64,000 nucleotides of DNA from NCBI GenBank assembly GCA_946807835.1, contig OX327690.1, positions 29,916,501-29,980,500 of the forward strand, written 5' to 3'. How positions within the stretch are numbered: position 1 is the first letter of the stretch; each line of letters begins with the position of its first letter. Below the pieces are notes generated by a model. That model did not search any database. It was not told the origin of the DNA and worked only from the letters and a program-made list of their open reading frames with translations. Shown piece by piece: positions 50,896-64,000 of the stretch. The DNA comes from Ailanthus altissimus. Taxonomy: Eukaryota; Streptophyta; Magnoliopsida; Sapindales; Simaroubaceae. The translations under genes were made by a program, and so were the position numbers.

Positions 50896-51222
50896 AATAT
50901 TGCAGAAGCTCGGCGGCTGGTAATGGATTAAATTTGACACACCAATTCAATATGCAACATATCGTTCGAGAACTTGACTATGGAAATTGTTAAGGCTGTA
51001 AAGGAAGCTGATAATTCAATCTCTTAGAGAGCGCTAGTTATTCAGAATGTTATTACACTACTGGAAGGTTTCTCAACCCATGATATTGTCCATGTTCCGA
51101 GAAACCAATAAGTTGAGGCATGGTCTTGCTAAGATAAGTCTCAATGTATCTCATCAATTAATTTGAGAAGCTGATGTTATATCTACTCTTCATTTTATTG
51201 TTCACAATCCTCTTGTCTATTC
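50896..51222 (+). pseudogene. LINE RNase H C-terminal part
   Basis: Continues the LINE RNase H after copia C: NIAEARRLV, then EIVKAVKEADNSIS, LLEGFSTHDIVHVPRETN, LAKISLNV, ADVISTLHFIVHNPLV. The order and motifs (VHVPRE..N, LAK) are those of the RNase H domain at the end of plant LINEs. The frame joins the upstream part (LANLPLFV region) directly across the target duplication. The remnant ends where Y2 begins. Confidence 0.82.
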
Positions 51223-51635
51223 ATATCAACAAACCAAGAGCACAAGTCAAATTCTACTAAATAGACCCCACGAATCGTTTTCAAATACACAAAATTTCTC
51301 TTCAACTAATCTGCAGTTTCAAATCCTCAATATATCCAACACGTTAATTGACCCCATCACTTGAATGAATATTCTTCTTGAACCATAAGACTACAATTAT
51401 ATATAATCTTAGTCAAATCACATTTTTAGAGAACACAAACATAATTAAATATGATTGCACCGAATCAACAAATCTGAAGGCCCACCAAGAAATTCAATCT
51501 TTACATCAAAAGATGTACAAAAACCAGATCAGAACTCTCTAGTTTTGATCATCATCATCTCATTATCTTGTTTCAAACTAAATTTAGACCATTGTTTGAT
51601 ATTTGGTATCACCAAATTCGGACCCACAAAAATTA

Positions 51636-51887
51636 TTAATAATTACTGCATGCTTTTTCATGTTTCAAAAGAAAAGTTTTTGAATAGTTTCGGTAGGTTC
51701 TCACAGCCCAATTATTTTCATTTCCTCTTATAGAAAGAAAACTCGTTTGGAAGAGGAGAATAATTAATTGATGCCCGCCGAGAATTTCGGCACATTTGAC
51801 ATGGCGTTCACCTTTAATTTCTGGCCTGTCATTGTTGAATTCCACATTTGCAAAGTTTCGTACGTTGGTTAATAATATTACAATCAA
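51636..51887 (-). pseudogene. Exon-like conserved frame in Y2, function unknown
   Basis: Counterpart of 30119-30310: NVRNFANVEFNNDRPEIKG then ERHVKCAEILGG. One extra codon relative to Y1, frame kept. No family recognised. Confidence 0.3.
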
Positions 51888-52658
51888 AGTTTAATTAATA
51901 TTGACAAAAGAAAATTAGAATTACGGTTGATGATTGGCTAGTAATATTATAGTAATATGATTGTGGAGTGATTGATACGTTAATTAATGAGTAAATTAAG
52001 TTTTCTTTTGTAATATATATAAGCTAGAACTTTGATCTTTCAAAGAGTTTGAAGATTGTAATACATATTATAATGTGTTATAAGAAAGGTTGAATCTCAT
52101 GTTTTGACCAAAAAATACAAAAGAAATCGTATGTTTTGTACTTGATATGTCATGGGAAACGACTTATCACCCAAAAAAAATTTGTAAATATATTAGAATT
52201 GAATCAAGAATTCAATCTTCGTATCTTAGACTTGAAGCATGCATATTATATAAATTATGAGGTCATGTGTTAGCTTTAGGGGAACTAGATCTTCAAAGAT
52301 CACTTCTAGAATTAATATTTAGAGAAAATAAATGTTAGTCCTTAGTTTTATTGGTATATACTAATTTAGTTTTTTTTTTATAACATATATCACGTTAATT
52401 TTGAGGTTAGAAAATTTTAATAAATAGTTAATTTTTTTTTTTACTATAATACTCTTGATATGACAAATAATTATTGTCAGATTGAATCATATGAGGAGTG
52501 AAAAATGTTAAATATTTATTAAATCATCTAATTACCTTTATGAAATATTTCACTACAAGATAAATCTAATGACTGTCTTGTAATTTCAAATGTATCAATT
52601 TATTCAAATATTTAGATACCTATTCAATTGCTAACTCTTTTATAAAAAATTAAAATAT

Positions 52659-53350
52659 TGTTTCTCTCAAGAAATTAGTTTGAGTGCAAGTCTAAGCTTT
52701 CTCTTCTCAAAAATTGGCCCAAAAGATAGGCATATGCTAACCCCATGCCCCTTCTCAAAAATTGGCCTAAAGGATGGGCTTGAGCCCACTCCTTTGGAAG
52801 CTGCTCGCGATGAAAACTCTTTAGCAAACTTCACAACCTGTTCCCCTCTTGAGTAAGAATTTTTTTAAAACCACAACTGATTATTCAATCCAAGAATCCC
52901 TATTCCATAAAATCTTGAGAATCATGGGATTAGGTCAAAGAATCTCTTCCACAAAGTAAGTGGTTGGAGTCTCGGGATCGAATCTAATCTCCTTGAGCAC
53001 ACTGCTAATTAAGGGGGAAAAACATTCTAATACCATGCTTGTAATTTTTTTGGATTAAATAAAGACCAACTATAAAAAAAAGGTCCAACAACAATCTAAA
53101 GTAATGACATTCTTCTCACTAAAAAGCTTTCAAAATATTCTTTTTTTTATTACTAACTTAGACATCAGAAGATCCTTGCTAAAACCATCATTGGCAAGAC
53201 TACAATGAAGCTATCTTGTTTGTGAAAAAGTAAGACAATCAAGTTTAAAGTTCCTATTCTACATAGCCTAATCCAATAGGCTCATTTTTGTTTCGTTAAA
53301 AAATAACTTCAAAACTCGTTAATTCAAAAAACCAGAATTTTCGATCAACA
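52659..53350. mobile_element. LTR-like insertion in Y2, unassigned family
   Basis: 692-bp insertion absent from Y1, with TGTTTCTC at one end and GATCAACA at the other and a perfect 5-bp duplication, AATAT, at 52654-52658 and 53351-53355. TG...CA ends and a 5-bp duplication fit a solo LTR. A 27-base direct repeat based on CTTCTCAAAAATTGGCC occurs at about 52709 and 52753. No coding content was recognised. Confidence 0.7.
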
Positions 53351-53985
53351 AATATAAATAACAACCAAAATTTGTAAAAATAAAAATCAATCTCTACCAC
53401 ATAAGTAAGATAAGTGTACTTAAACCTTCTTTTTGATGCATCAAGTGCTAGCCATTCAAATTTTTATTACATAATACATATATTACTATATATACTTAAT
53501 ATTATTGCAATTAAATAGTCACACCCCGACCTCATCTACCATTTTATAATTTTCTAACACTAGTAAAATAGCTTCCACAAGACTATAAATATATATATAT
53601 ATATATTATTTCCTTTAAATATCTGGTAAAGGAATGAATAGAATGAAATAAGAAATATAAATTACCATTTTAGATCAAATATTTAAACTATATTTTTTTG
53701 ACACTATTAAATATGTATAATTAATGCACTGCATTTAATGAACATTTTAAATTTAATTTTAGTCATTAAATGTGTATTTATTTAATGGTATAAAAATTAT
53801 ATTAAATATTACGCTAAGAATATTGTGTTATAGATTATGTCCTATATATCTATGACACTATTTTTTTAACATAACATCCTATACTATTTTTAGAATGTCA
53901 AATTAACACACACCAACTGAAGTACAATTAAATATACATAATTAATGTATAATTTTAATTATGTAGATTTAAAATTTAATTTGAG

Positions 53986-55400
53986 CTATTAAATATATAT
54001 TATATAACAATTTAAAAAATTATATAAGATGTTGTGTCATATCATACATACATAGATAATATATTTGTCTATAAATAGATATAAAAGAAGCATATTTTTT
54101 TTAAAAGAATTACATATGTATATATATATATATATATGGTATTACATGCACCACTTAAAGAGAGAGAGGATTTGAATTCAAGTAAAAATATGAAATTGAA
54201 AGTATTTGAAAAAATTTGAATTCAAATAAAAATATGAGATTAAAGGTGTTCAACTAACTTAGCTGACCCTTATGCCCATATAAAAAAAGCATATTAATAA
54301 TACGTGAATGTAAAAATAATATTTCTAATTTTTAAAAGAGCATAAGAAAAGCCTGTGCAAATAGATATAAAAGAAGCAATAATATATATATATATATATA
54401 TATTATCAATATATGCTTCTTCGACATCTATTTACATACACACATGTATGTATTATCAATATATTTCTTCTATATCTATTTGCATATGCTTTCCCCATGC
54501 TCCTTTTAGAAATTAGTGGTGTTGCTTTCACCTAAGGCCACCTTATATTTTAATTATGGTGTATGTACCATTTGTCTTTATGTCGTTCAAAGAAAAAAAA
54601 ATAAAAGAATCGTACTACAATAATGTTGGGCACAAATTTAGTTAGCCTAATAAATCAATGCCACCTATATTACATCTTTTAAAATTTAAAAGTTCATATG
54701 GAAACACATGTAAGGGATCTTCTTCACTAATACACTCAAGATTCAAAATAGCTCCACATACTAAATTGGATTGCTAATTGGTTGGTCAAACGGTTGAAAA
54801 ATAAAATGGCCAATCAAACGACTAAGAAAACTTGTCATTTTTTCCTCTTATGCAATTAATGAATTTACCCTTTTTACCTTTTTAAATTGACATTTTAATA
54901 ATTTTAATATACAAAAATAATTTTTTTACCCGCAAATCGTAACTATTTAATAGAATATTTCTGACAGTAAAAAATAATATGATATATACTAAAAAATTGA
55001 TGACTATATTAATAAAATTAAAGATTAAAACAATTTTTTAAATATTTAATCGAGTCATATATAAGGACTGTGTTTCTACTATGATCAGAGGGTCAAATCC
55101 ATTATCTTCTAATCTATTTTAGACACAACCCCATGTCACATAAACTCTTATATATAAGCTATTTTTTTAATTAATTTTCTGATCAAGATTTATTGAGAAA
55201 TGGCGAACAGAAAGAGCCAAAATGACAACTGTTGGATTTTAGGTATGGGATGAACATCCCATTCAAATAATAGTAACAAAACATTGCATGTGAACTGTGT
55301 AGATTGTATATGCCAAATGACATCGATATTGCTATTTTTCGGTCTTCTGGTGACAAAAACTGTTCATGCATGCACTGAAATTTTGCTAAATTTTTTATAA
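53986..55400. other. AT-rich intergenic DNA with TA microsatellites and a foldback
   Basis: No gene seen. TA-rich simple repeats occur near 54118-54138 and 54382-54402. Confidence 0.5.
54357..54486. repeat. Foldback around AAATAGATATAAAAGAAGC
   Basis: The left arm (GCAAATAGATATAAAAGAAG) is followed by a TA run and then two inverted versions, near 54414-54433 and 54466-54483. A further direct copy of TAGATATAAAAGAAGC lies near 54077. The structure could be a small MITE remnant. Confidence 0.55.
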
Positions 55401-57086
55401 AACTAGGTAGATCATATGGTTTCTTTTGGCATGAAACTAGACCCCAAAGAGAGAAAAAGAAGGCATAAAAGGAAAGAGATTATTCGAATGATCATGTTTA
55501 TGGTGATGCAACAGGAGCCCACAGTGATACATAAAGCAAGCAAAGCAAGAACCGTTTCAAAAAACCTGCAGCTTGATCCAGAGCCAATCATGCACTTCGA
55601 TCACAATTTGTGTTTCGATGGTGCATGTGCTATGCTTTGCTACATGAAATATCGTTCCTGGACTCATTGCATTCGTTACTTGTTAGGACATTTTAGCCTC
55701 AAATTAAAATAGGGTGATACATTACTTATATGTATTATGTTGTATCTGAAAAGAACTTTGATTTTTCTTTAAAACATTTTCAAACACCATTTTTTTTTTT
55801 TTTTTGGTTTTTACTTAGTCTATGCCTCTTGATTGATTAACATTTTTTTCTGAAACATAAAATATAATATATATACTTACCACTGTTGAAGACTTGGACC
55901 AGTGAAAGTAATTCATGTTAATATAGCAACTTTCATCATAGAGGTGACCCACTTTCCTATTCTTTTTACTGACCCTGATCTTGATCTTAAAACCAATCCT
56001 GAAAACTCCCAGAATCTCCAGCTTGTAATTGGGTAAGTTTTTCGAGATCACAATCTTTGTTAAAATGAAATTCCATGTATGGATAATATATTCAACGACG
56101 GACTTAGAATTTGTGTCCTTACGTTGTTTTCAAACATATAGATGTACATATTCTTTACTTATTAATAATGTGACATCCACTTAAAAAATCAAAGCTAAGG
56201 AAGAATGAGGTCAGACACTAAGCTAGCACTGACAATATGAGAAATTGAACAAGCAGCAAAGAAGAAACATTGCATGTGACTTGAGACTTGACAGGCCGAA
56301 AGTGGAAGTACATATGGGAACAAGGAGGGTCCAATTCTCGACAACTTAGAACTATAAGCACATAGATTCTTTTGGTTGATACCCAAATGCCCATTGTTTG
56401 TTCGCCTTAAAAGAAAATATAAATAAATAAATAAGAGAAGTTAGCTAAATGAACCATAAATAAATTTTAAAAAGACAAAAGAAAAAAGAAAAACATAGGT
56501 AACTCTGATGCCTCTCTTCATATATAGTCCCACTCGCACAGGATTCCCCCTGAAAACCACGTATTCATATGTTACCAATTAAATTAAGCAATTCATCATA
56601 AAAGCTTAAGAACAAAATATGATCATATTAGTTTCCAAGAAAATGAAGGTTATTTTGAGAAAAATTAGTAGGAATATCTTGACTCAGTGGTTCAAAAAAA
56701 GTTTCAACTTATTCATAGGGATAAAAAAAACAAAATGGTTAATATTATCATATTGGATGGATTCTTCTAGATGTTACATTATTTTAATATTTTTTCAAAG
56801 AAAAAAAGATAGAGTAAAAATTAGTGGAAAGAAAAAATTATTAAATTAAAAAAAAAAAAGAGAAATACAAGTAGCTAGAGGCAAGGGCGGAGCTCCACTG
56901 GATCCTCCATTAGGTCTAGGGGCTATCTTTCCTGAGCCCAAAATATTTTTTAATTCAATAATGTATTTTTTATAATTTTTATCCTTTAAAATAAATATGT
57001 TTGAAATTTAACCCCTCTCAAGATTTAAAATTTAACAGTAAAATTTTATATAATTAAATTCTAACTTAATATAATTTTTAACTTTA
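55401..57086. other. Intergenic DNA, no gene called
   Basis: Somewhat less AT-rich than its surroundings at 55400-56050. A 98-codon plus-strand frame (55416-55712) and a minus-strand frame (55815-56051) were inspected and not called. A GGGCGGAGCT segment near 56886 resembles sequences common in dicot repeats but could not be assigned. Confidence 0.35.
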
Positions 57087-57287
57087 ACATTTGTCTTTCA
57101 TTTTAAATTCTTATTTTACGTTTGGCTAGAGGAATTTTACAAGCCTTATTCATTTGAAAAGAATGAAATTAACCAAATAAAAGTGGATTAACATCTGTCT
57201 TTCACTTTTAATTCTAATTTTGCCTTTGGCTAGAGGAACAAGTCTTATTCGTCTGAAAATCATGAAATTAACCAAATAAGAATAAAC
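57087..57287 (+). repeat. 104-bp tandem duplication
   Basis: Units 57087-57190 and 57191-57287 share GGCTAGAGGAA and ATGAAATTAACCAAATAA and differ by scattered substitutions and a small deletion. Confidence 0.8.
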
Positions 57288-57729
57288 AAATATTTTTTAA
57301 AAAAAAAAAAGGGATAGCAAATGTCATTTACCCTTTTAATAAATTTGTTAACTATCAAAAATCCTCTAGTATTTGACAATGTCCAAAAACTCCTGCTCAT
57401 TATAACTATAATACTATAAATTATCTTTAAATGGGTATAACAATTTTTATATTCAAAAAGTCAACAATTGCATTTACACAATACTAAAAAAAAAATGCAT
57501 TGTGTAATAATAAAATTAGTAAACTTGTACTATTATATTTTTTAAAGATCTTATATTAAATAATAATATGGATATTTTTATTTTTATTAAAATAAATATG
57601 TTCAATATCAGTTGTCATATAAATCTAACAAATAATAAAAAATTATTAATTTTAACACAATATAAATTTATTGTTTATGCAATACTATTCAACTATTTGA
57701 AATTATGTTACACTGAACACAATTTATTG

Positions 57730-57761
57730 TTATGTTTAGTATTGTACAATACTAAACATAA
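57730..57761. repeat. Perfect 32-bp palindrome
   Basis: Each 16-base half (TTATGTTTAGTATTGT and its complement) matches without mismatch or spacer. Confidence 0.9.
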
Positions 57762-60700
57762 TAAGTTGAATTTTTATATATAAAAAAATTATTATACTCC
57801 TTCAAAGTTAATTTATATTATTACAGTTGATAACTGAGATTTTTAAATATTATCAAATATTAAAAAAAATTATAATAGAAGAATCTATTAGGGAGTAAAT
57901 AGAAAGTCATTTGAAAAAAAACAATTGAAATCTTATTAAACCAATAGTTATAAAAATCAATGAAATCGTGCAAAATAAAAAATAAAAAATTCTCGAACCA
58001 AGTGGAATGAAAACTATTAAGTCTAAAATTTACCTAAACATCAATTGCCACATTAGTCTCTTTAAAAGTATTAGTGAAATGTCAAAAGAACAAGCTTAGC
58101 ATGACAATTAATCAAATGATTGCAAAGCAAACAGAGAGGATCCAAAGCAAATTTATTGAATAAATATATAATCAAATCACTCTCGAACTATAAATTACAC
58201 CACCCTTTCTCGTCCATTCATTTGATATCGAGTTCTATTTATTAAAAGTTAAAAAAAAATCCACCTCTTCTCATTAATCTATGATTACTTTTTATAAATA
58301 TCATTTTAGTTATTTTACCTTAGCAAGTAAATAGTTTTTTCAATGTTTAATAACTTTGAAGTAAACTTTTTTTTTCTCATATAAGATGTAATTTCCCTGT
58401 CAAAATATTTTTCTACCAAAATGAAATCATATTTTACCTTTTCCTATCTTCCTTACCCTAAATTAGTGAACATGCTACCACTTTTAGTTGCAACGCAATT
58501 ATACTCTCCCACATTTTAGAAAATCAATCATTTTCTTTCTTTTTCTTTTCATAAACAATAATAACAACAAAGAAAGCATCTAGATACTTGCTTCAGTTAT
58601 AAAATCTTTACATTTTTTTTATCCTTGATCAATTGTTCAAGCACTAACAGAGGTCGGAGTATGCTACCACTTTTATGAAAACTTTCATTCTTTTTAACGT
58701 CTGAGCGTATGTAAATGTGTAAGAAATGTATATTTAAAATAATAAAAAAGAAGAAAAAACACACAACAACAATAAAGAAAAAGAAAAAACACACAAAGTT
58801 TTGATGCAACACAATAATGTAGTGTGAAAGCTGTAAGATCAATTTTTTTTTATAAGTTAAAAGTTGGAATTCGAACCAAACCCTTCTCTCATTTGTACAT
58901 TCACCTTATTAGTGGGTAAAAGAATTTTCACAAAATTTTTGCACACTCATCACACCTAAGTACCAAGCAAAAAAGCTTACATCTCCTCGGAGATGATGCT
59001 TTCTTTTAAGTGCGCATGATGGTAGTGTCCCACATCGAACAAAAGGTAATTCTTTCTTGCATTCTTCACTGATTCACCATCACCTTTTCTTCTTTTTACC
59101 AACTCTCCTCGATGATCTTTCGTATCAAAGCATGCGTTTGCTTTTTTTTTTTTTTTTTTTTGTTATTTGGGCATGATAATGAAAATGTTTTTGCCAGAAT
59201 TAAGTAAGAAGAATATTGTAAAATGAAAAGGAGAATCCACATAAAGTAAATTTTGCTACTTGATTATTAATATAAGTATAATTAGTTATGTATATGTATC
59301 ATCTTCTTAGAGACTGAAATTGATGGTTGTATTTATGTGGTGATCATGAAGAAATATTGGTTGCAATAGATTTTTCATCTTTATTTTTGGGTTGTTAATT
59401 TACTGGTTTGATGTCATTTTCTCTCGTAACAAAAATTTTATATCATTATTAACACTCATTATCTAATGTGAACATTTTTACATTCTAAGAAATGGACTTA
59501 AATTATACATATTATTATCTTAATTAACTCAAAACGACGTTTTTAAATTAAACAACATATAAATATTAATAATGGCAAATGTTGGGTTCGATTTCAGTTG
59601 GTCCAATCAGTATGTACCACCTATGTATTATTTTTAAATTTAAGAAAGTTTTCATATGAAGACACACAAGGGATTTGTTTTTTTATATATATACTTAAGA
59701 GAGGGAGAATTGAACTTTTTTTTTTAATTTGGGAGAATTGAATTTAAATACTTTATTTTAATAGAGAAATACACTACAAACCTTTTTATTACGAAAGATT
59801 CATTTTCATCAGTACAAAATCAAAGTTAAAACAATTCACAAGCCAGCTGGATTGTGTTGATATCGAAGATCAAATGGCTAGAAACGAGGAAGGCTGATCT
59901 AATGAATGAAGAGAATTTGAAGAAAGAGTTCATATTTCTTCTCCAAATTTTACATATAAAAAAGAAATCATTTAGCATTTTTAGTATTATTTATTTACAT
60001 CTTTACACTTAAAACGAATTCGCAAACTAATACAAACACTTTTCTTTCAAAATTCTTATCAACCTATAATTATTATTTTTATAAGAATCGTTTTCTTTCA
60101 ATCCAACAAAATCTTATTTGAGGAGAGTCGAAGAATCTTTTTCAGGTGAACAAGGAGGAGTCTTGTGAAATTAAAAGTAAAAACTCAAAGACATAGAAGA
60201 GTTTTGGCTGTGAAAGTCCATCCAGAAAATTTCAGTGTATAACTCAAAAATTCGCATTTTAACATTATAGTTAGTTAAAAAAATTAACATTTCATTTGCT
60301 TGATAATTATGCTTTCTTATATCAATATAATAGCATATGAACACCCCCCAAATACTCGAGATATACATATTAACTCCTTAAGACAATGATTTTGCCATCA
60401 ATTCACAAAAAGCACTTTTTGGGACAATTTTAAAACATGTATAAATAAATAATAAGGTATCCATATCCAATCTGGTGCACGGGGGCGCCTCCGGTCCCTT
60501 CTTTTTTGGCCACCAAAAAATGAGTCGGTTGGCCAATCCGTGTTCATATTATGAAATTATAAGATTTAGTCACTTTCCTTATAAGCATTAGATACTCTTC
60601 TCTATCTAATATATTAAATACCCACTTTTAATTAAATAAATATACCCCCATCAGCAATAATCTCAATGCAAAAGAGAGGCAGCTTCCTAGATTTCCCTTC

Positions 60701-61200
60701 TCAAATTGTTTTCTTTTTTCCGAATAAAAATTTCTAAAAGCTTTAGTATTTGGTCGACATAGATGTCATCTTCAAGCATATGTACATAGCTAGCTAAAAG
60801 AAATTAAGAATGTGGGGGGGCTTTTGCATGGAATAATGTGACAGCCACTGTAGGGTTCAGTCAGGTTTCAGCAATTAAATGAACAGCCACCCACCACAAG
60901 GGCCCAGTTGGCATGTATTGTAAAAAAGACAGTAGAGAGATAAAAACATAAACGTACTGATCTAATCTCTCCACTACGATAAAGCCAATTAATCAATCTG
61001 ATCAATTCATTACAAATAGATCACAGCTCTTCAGACAAAGATGGTAGGGGTCCATCAAGATGTGATCTACATACATGCTCCACGAGTCCTGTTTCTTTAT
61101 TTGTTTTTGTTTTTATTTTTTTTACCTTCAAAAGATTATTATTAGATATTGGTTGTCAGTTTTTTTAACTGTTTGAAGGGTTTGTTTCTTAAGTCCCCTA
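57762..61200. other. Intergenic DNA upstream of the ACC oxidase gene
   Basis: AT-rich sequence with a long T run at about 59143-59161. GGTTCGAATTCC on the minus strand (58868-58879) resembles a tRNA-type B box, but no tRNA or SINE could be built around it. No gene seen. Confidence 0.4.
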
Positions 61201-61207
61201 CCTTTGC

Positions 61208-61217
61208 CTATAAATAG
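61208..61217 (+). promoter_or_regulatory. TATA box of the ACC oxidase gene
   Basis: CTATAAATAG, a near-ideal plant TATA box, 105 bases before the start codon. Initiation about 30 bases downstream would give a 5' leader of about 70 bases. Confidence 0.85.
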
Positions 61218-61273
61218 CAACCCTCTCATAGGCTCATTCCTTACACAGAAGCTAGAGCTTGCATAATAATTAA

Positions 61274-62684
<1,411 letters not shown>

Positions 62685-64000
62685 TTAGTCCCCCAAAGTC
62701 ACTGAAAACAAAAGGGTTTGTGTAAGTCTGTTAATAAGTTTAGCAACTGATCGAGTCTTTACAATTACTGTTGTACTTGTAATGCTGGGGGGGTTAGTGT
62801 TAAACCTTATTAGTGTTTTGTAAGCCTGTTGGCTAGTGTGGAACATATATAAATTTTAAATATTAAATAAGTCGAAAGCTTGTACTGAAATCATAGTTTC
62901 TGTGGAGACAAAGTCTATTGGTGGTTGTGATGTTCACCAGGTATTTATGGTAGAAAGTGACCAAATGGAATCCTGTTTCATATATGAAATTGCACGAGGA
63001 TATTTGGCCTTATTATGCCGATTTCTGTGCTGTATTCTTCCATTTATTATTTATATTTATGTATTTTGTCGGTCTTCATCTTCAATCACTTTGAGCTTTT
63101 GGGTTCACATTAATCACATCCAAAAACCAATTATACAGCTGGCTATTTCTTCTTCTGCTGTTATTATTCATTTATAGTCCATATTTAAGTGCCCTTTTTG
63201 AATCCTAGAATATTCAATTTGAAACAACTTCGCCCTCTATCAATCAATTGTTGAAGAAAAATGTTATCATAAGATGATATAACAATATTCTGGAAAAGGT
63301 GTGGATGACCCATTTCCAAATTTGGTTGTTCTTGCTTTGTGAAGAGAAAAAAAAAAGTTAAAAGAACTACATTTAGGATCCATTTTCTATACAAGCAAGT
63401 AAATAAATCAGCTTTCCACTTGTAATGTGATCATATTCTCTCAGTGGCCTTATCTCCTCCATTTAGCAATGTTCCTCTAATCATAATCGACATATTTGCT
63501 ACTGTCATTACATAGCATAATGTCCACAAACATAAATTCCAACTAAGTGGAACAACAATAGACTCCACTTACCTAAATTTGCCATATGATCTCCAACGAA
63601 AGACCATCACGTAAAAGTTAATGTATTATCAAAGGCATACTTTCCGTACCCAATTCAAAGGATCCAGATTCTGGTCTCTCTCTCTCTAATTGCCTTAGAT
63701 ATTGGGAAAAAATTTACCAAAGAAATATAGAAGTGATTTGTAACTATACAAGCAATGAAGATAAAGTTGATCAAGGTTCCATGACAACTTAGCTGTCATC
63801 ACAAATTTGCAATTTCAGGTTCCTGTATCCATAACATTCTTATCATCTTAACCACATATCAGTTTATCTAGTGTTCTTTGCGTGTCTAATCAGAATCCAC
63901 ACGTACATGAAGCCATGAGAGGGCTATGCATGAACCAAATCCATCCTGATATAGTATTAGCTTTTCAAGAACTCTGTTTTTCAGAAGTTTCACGTCTAAC
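62685..64000. other. 3' flank of the ACC oxidase gene and right-edge intergenic DNA
   Basis: The 3' untranslated region probably ends near 62870, where AATAAG-type signals occur (ATTAAATAAG). A 91-codon frame at 62902-63177 is hydrophobic but has no family match and no gene context. Nothing recognised to the window end. Confidence 0.5.

Larger units (their letters stand above)
37588..51222 (+). mobile_element. Fragmented LINE remnant split by later insertions
   Basis: LINE-like coding pieces lie on the plus strand in order: a basic/Ser-rich ORF1-like piece at about 37610-37930; an unassigned piece at 44236-44400; the end of reverse transcriptase plus zf-RVT domain at about 44740-45330; and RNase H at 45439-45749 continuing at 50896-51215. 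A CACTA-like element (37938-44235) and copia C (45755-50890) separate them. Most of the endonuclease and reverse transcriptase is missing. The right end abuts Y2. No target duplication of the LINE itself was fixed. Confidence 0.65.
51223..53985. repeat. Segmental duplication unit Y, copy 2 (Y2)
   Basis: Second copy of Y, beginning at TTCATATCAACAAACC. It contains one insertion absent from Y1 (52659-53350). The right boundary near 53985 is soft because both copies end in AT-rich internal repeats. Confidence 0.8.

Noticed and set aside
55416..55712. 98-codon plus-strand frame with a basic start
   Set aside because: No recognisable domain, no promoter or splice evidence; it may be coding debris but cannot be supported.
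58868..58960. tRNA gene or SINE suggested by a B-box-like GGTTCGAATTCC
   Set aside because: No matching A box, cloverleaf or SINE tail arrangement could be found.
62902..63177. 91-codon frame downstream of ACC oxidase
   Set aside because: No family resemblance and no gene structure; probably chance.

Overview
The window is nuclear DNA from a flowering plant, almost certainly a eudicot. It is very AT-rich, carries Ty1-copia, LINE, Mutator-like, hAT and CACTA-like transposon remains, and holds only two genes I can support with confidence. A C-terminal RING-finger protein gene lies at the left edge (810-1526, + strand, one exon). A complete four-exon ACC oxidase gene, the last enzyme of ethylene synthesis, lies at the right edge (61313-62684, + strand). 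The species cannot be named from what is visible.

Almost everything between the two genes is nested mobile DNA. From left to right: a decayed Mutator-like transposase gene (about 2929-4661 and 6992-7240) split by a 2.33-kb solo LTR; a structurally complete Tork/TNT1-type copia element A (7265-12662, minus strand, perfect 5-bp target duplication); a decayed CACTA-like region (about 12960-17395) holding a solo LTR of the A family; then a tandem segmental duplication.

The duplication is made of two units, X and Y, in the order X1 (18604-29612), Y1 (29613-31730), X2 (31731-about 37587), Y2 (51223-about 53985). X1 and X2 share a small LTR element with the same TAATT target duplication, so that insertion predates the duplication. 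Later insertions differ between the copies. X1 gained a solo LTR (22222-23071) and copia element B (24269-29544); X2 still shows the unoccupied site of each. X2 gained a hAT-type MITE (36954-37376). The X2/Y2 junction is split by a LINE remnant (about 37588-51222). The LINE is itself split by a CACTA-like element (about 37938-44235), which contains a second long solo LTR, and by copia element C (45755-50890), whose gag gene contains a third long solo LTR. Y2 also gained a 692-bp LTR-like element.

From about 54 to 61 kb the sequence is AT-rich intergenic DNA with a foldback, a small tandem duplication and a perfect palindrome. Flanking duplications were read by eye base by base; divergence, dating and family assignments were not computed. 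None of the transposon coding regions looks able to make a full protein.
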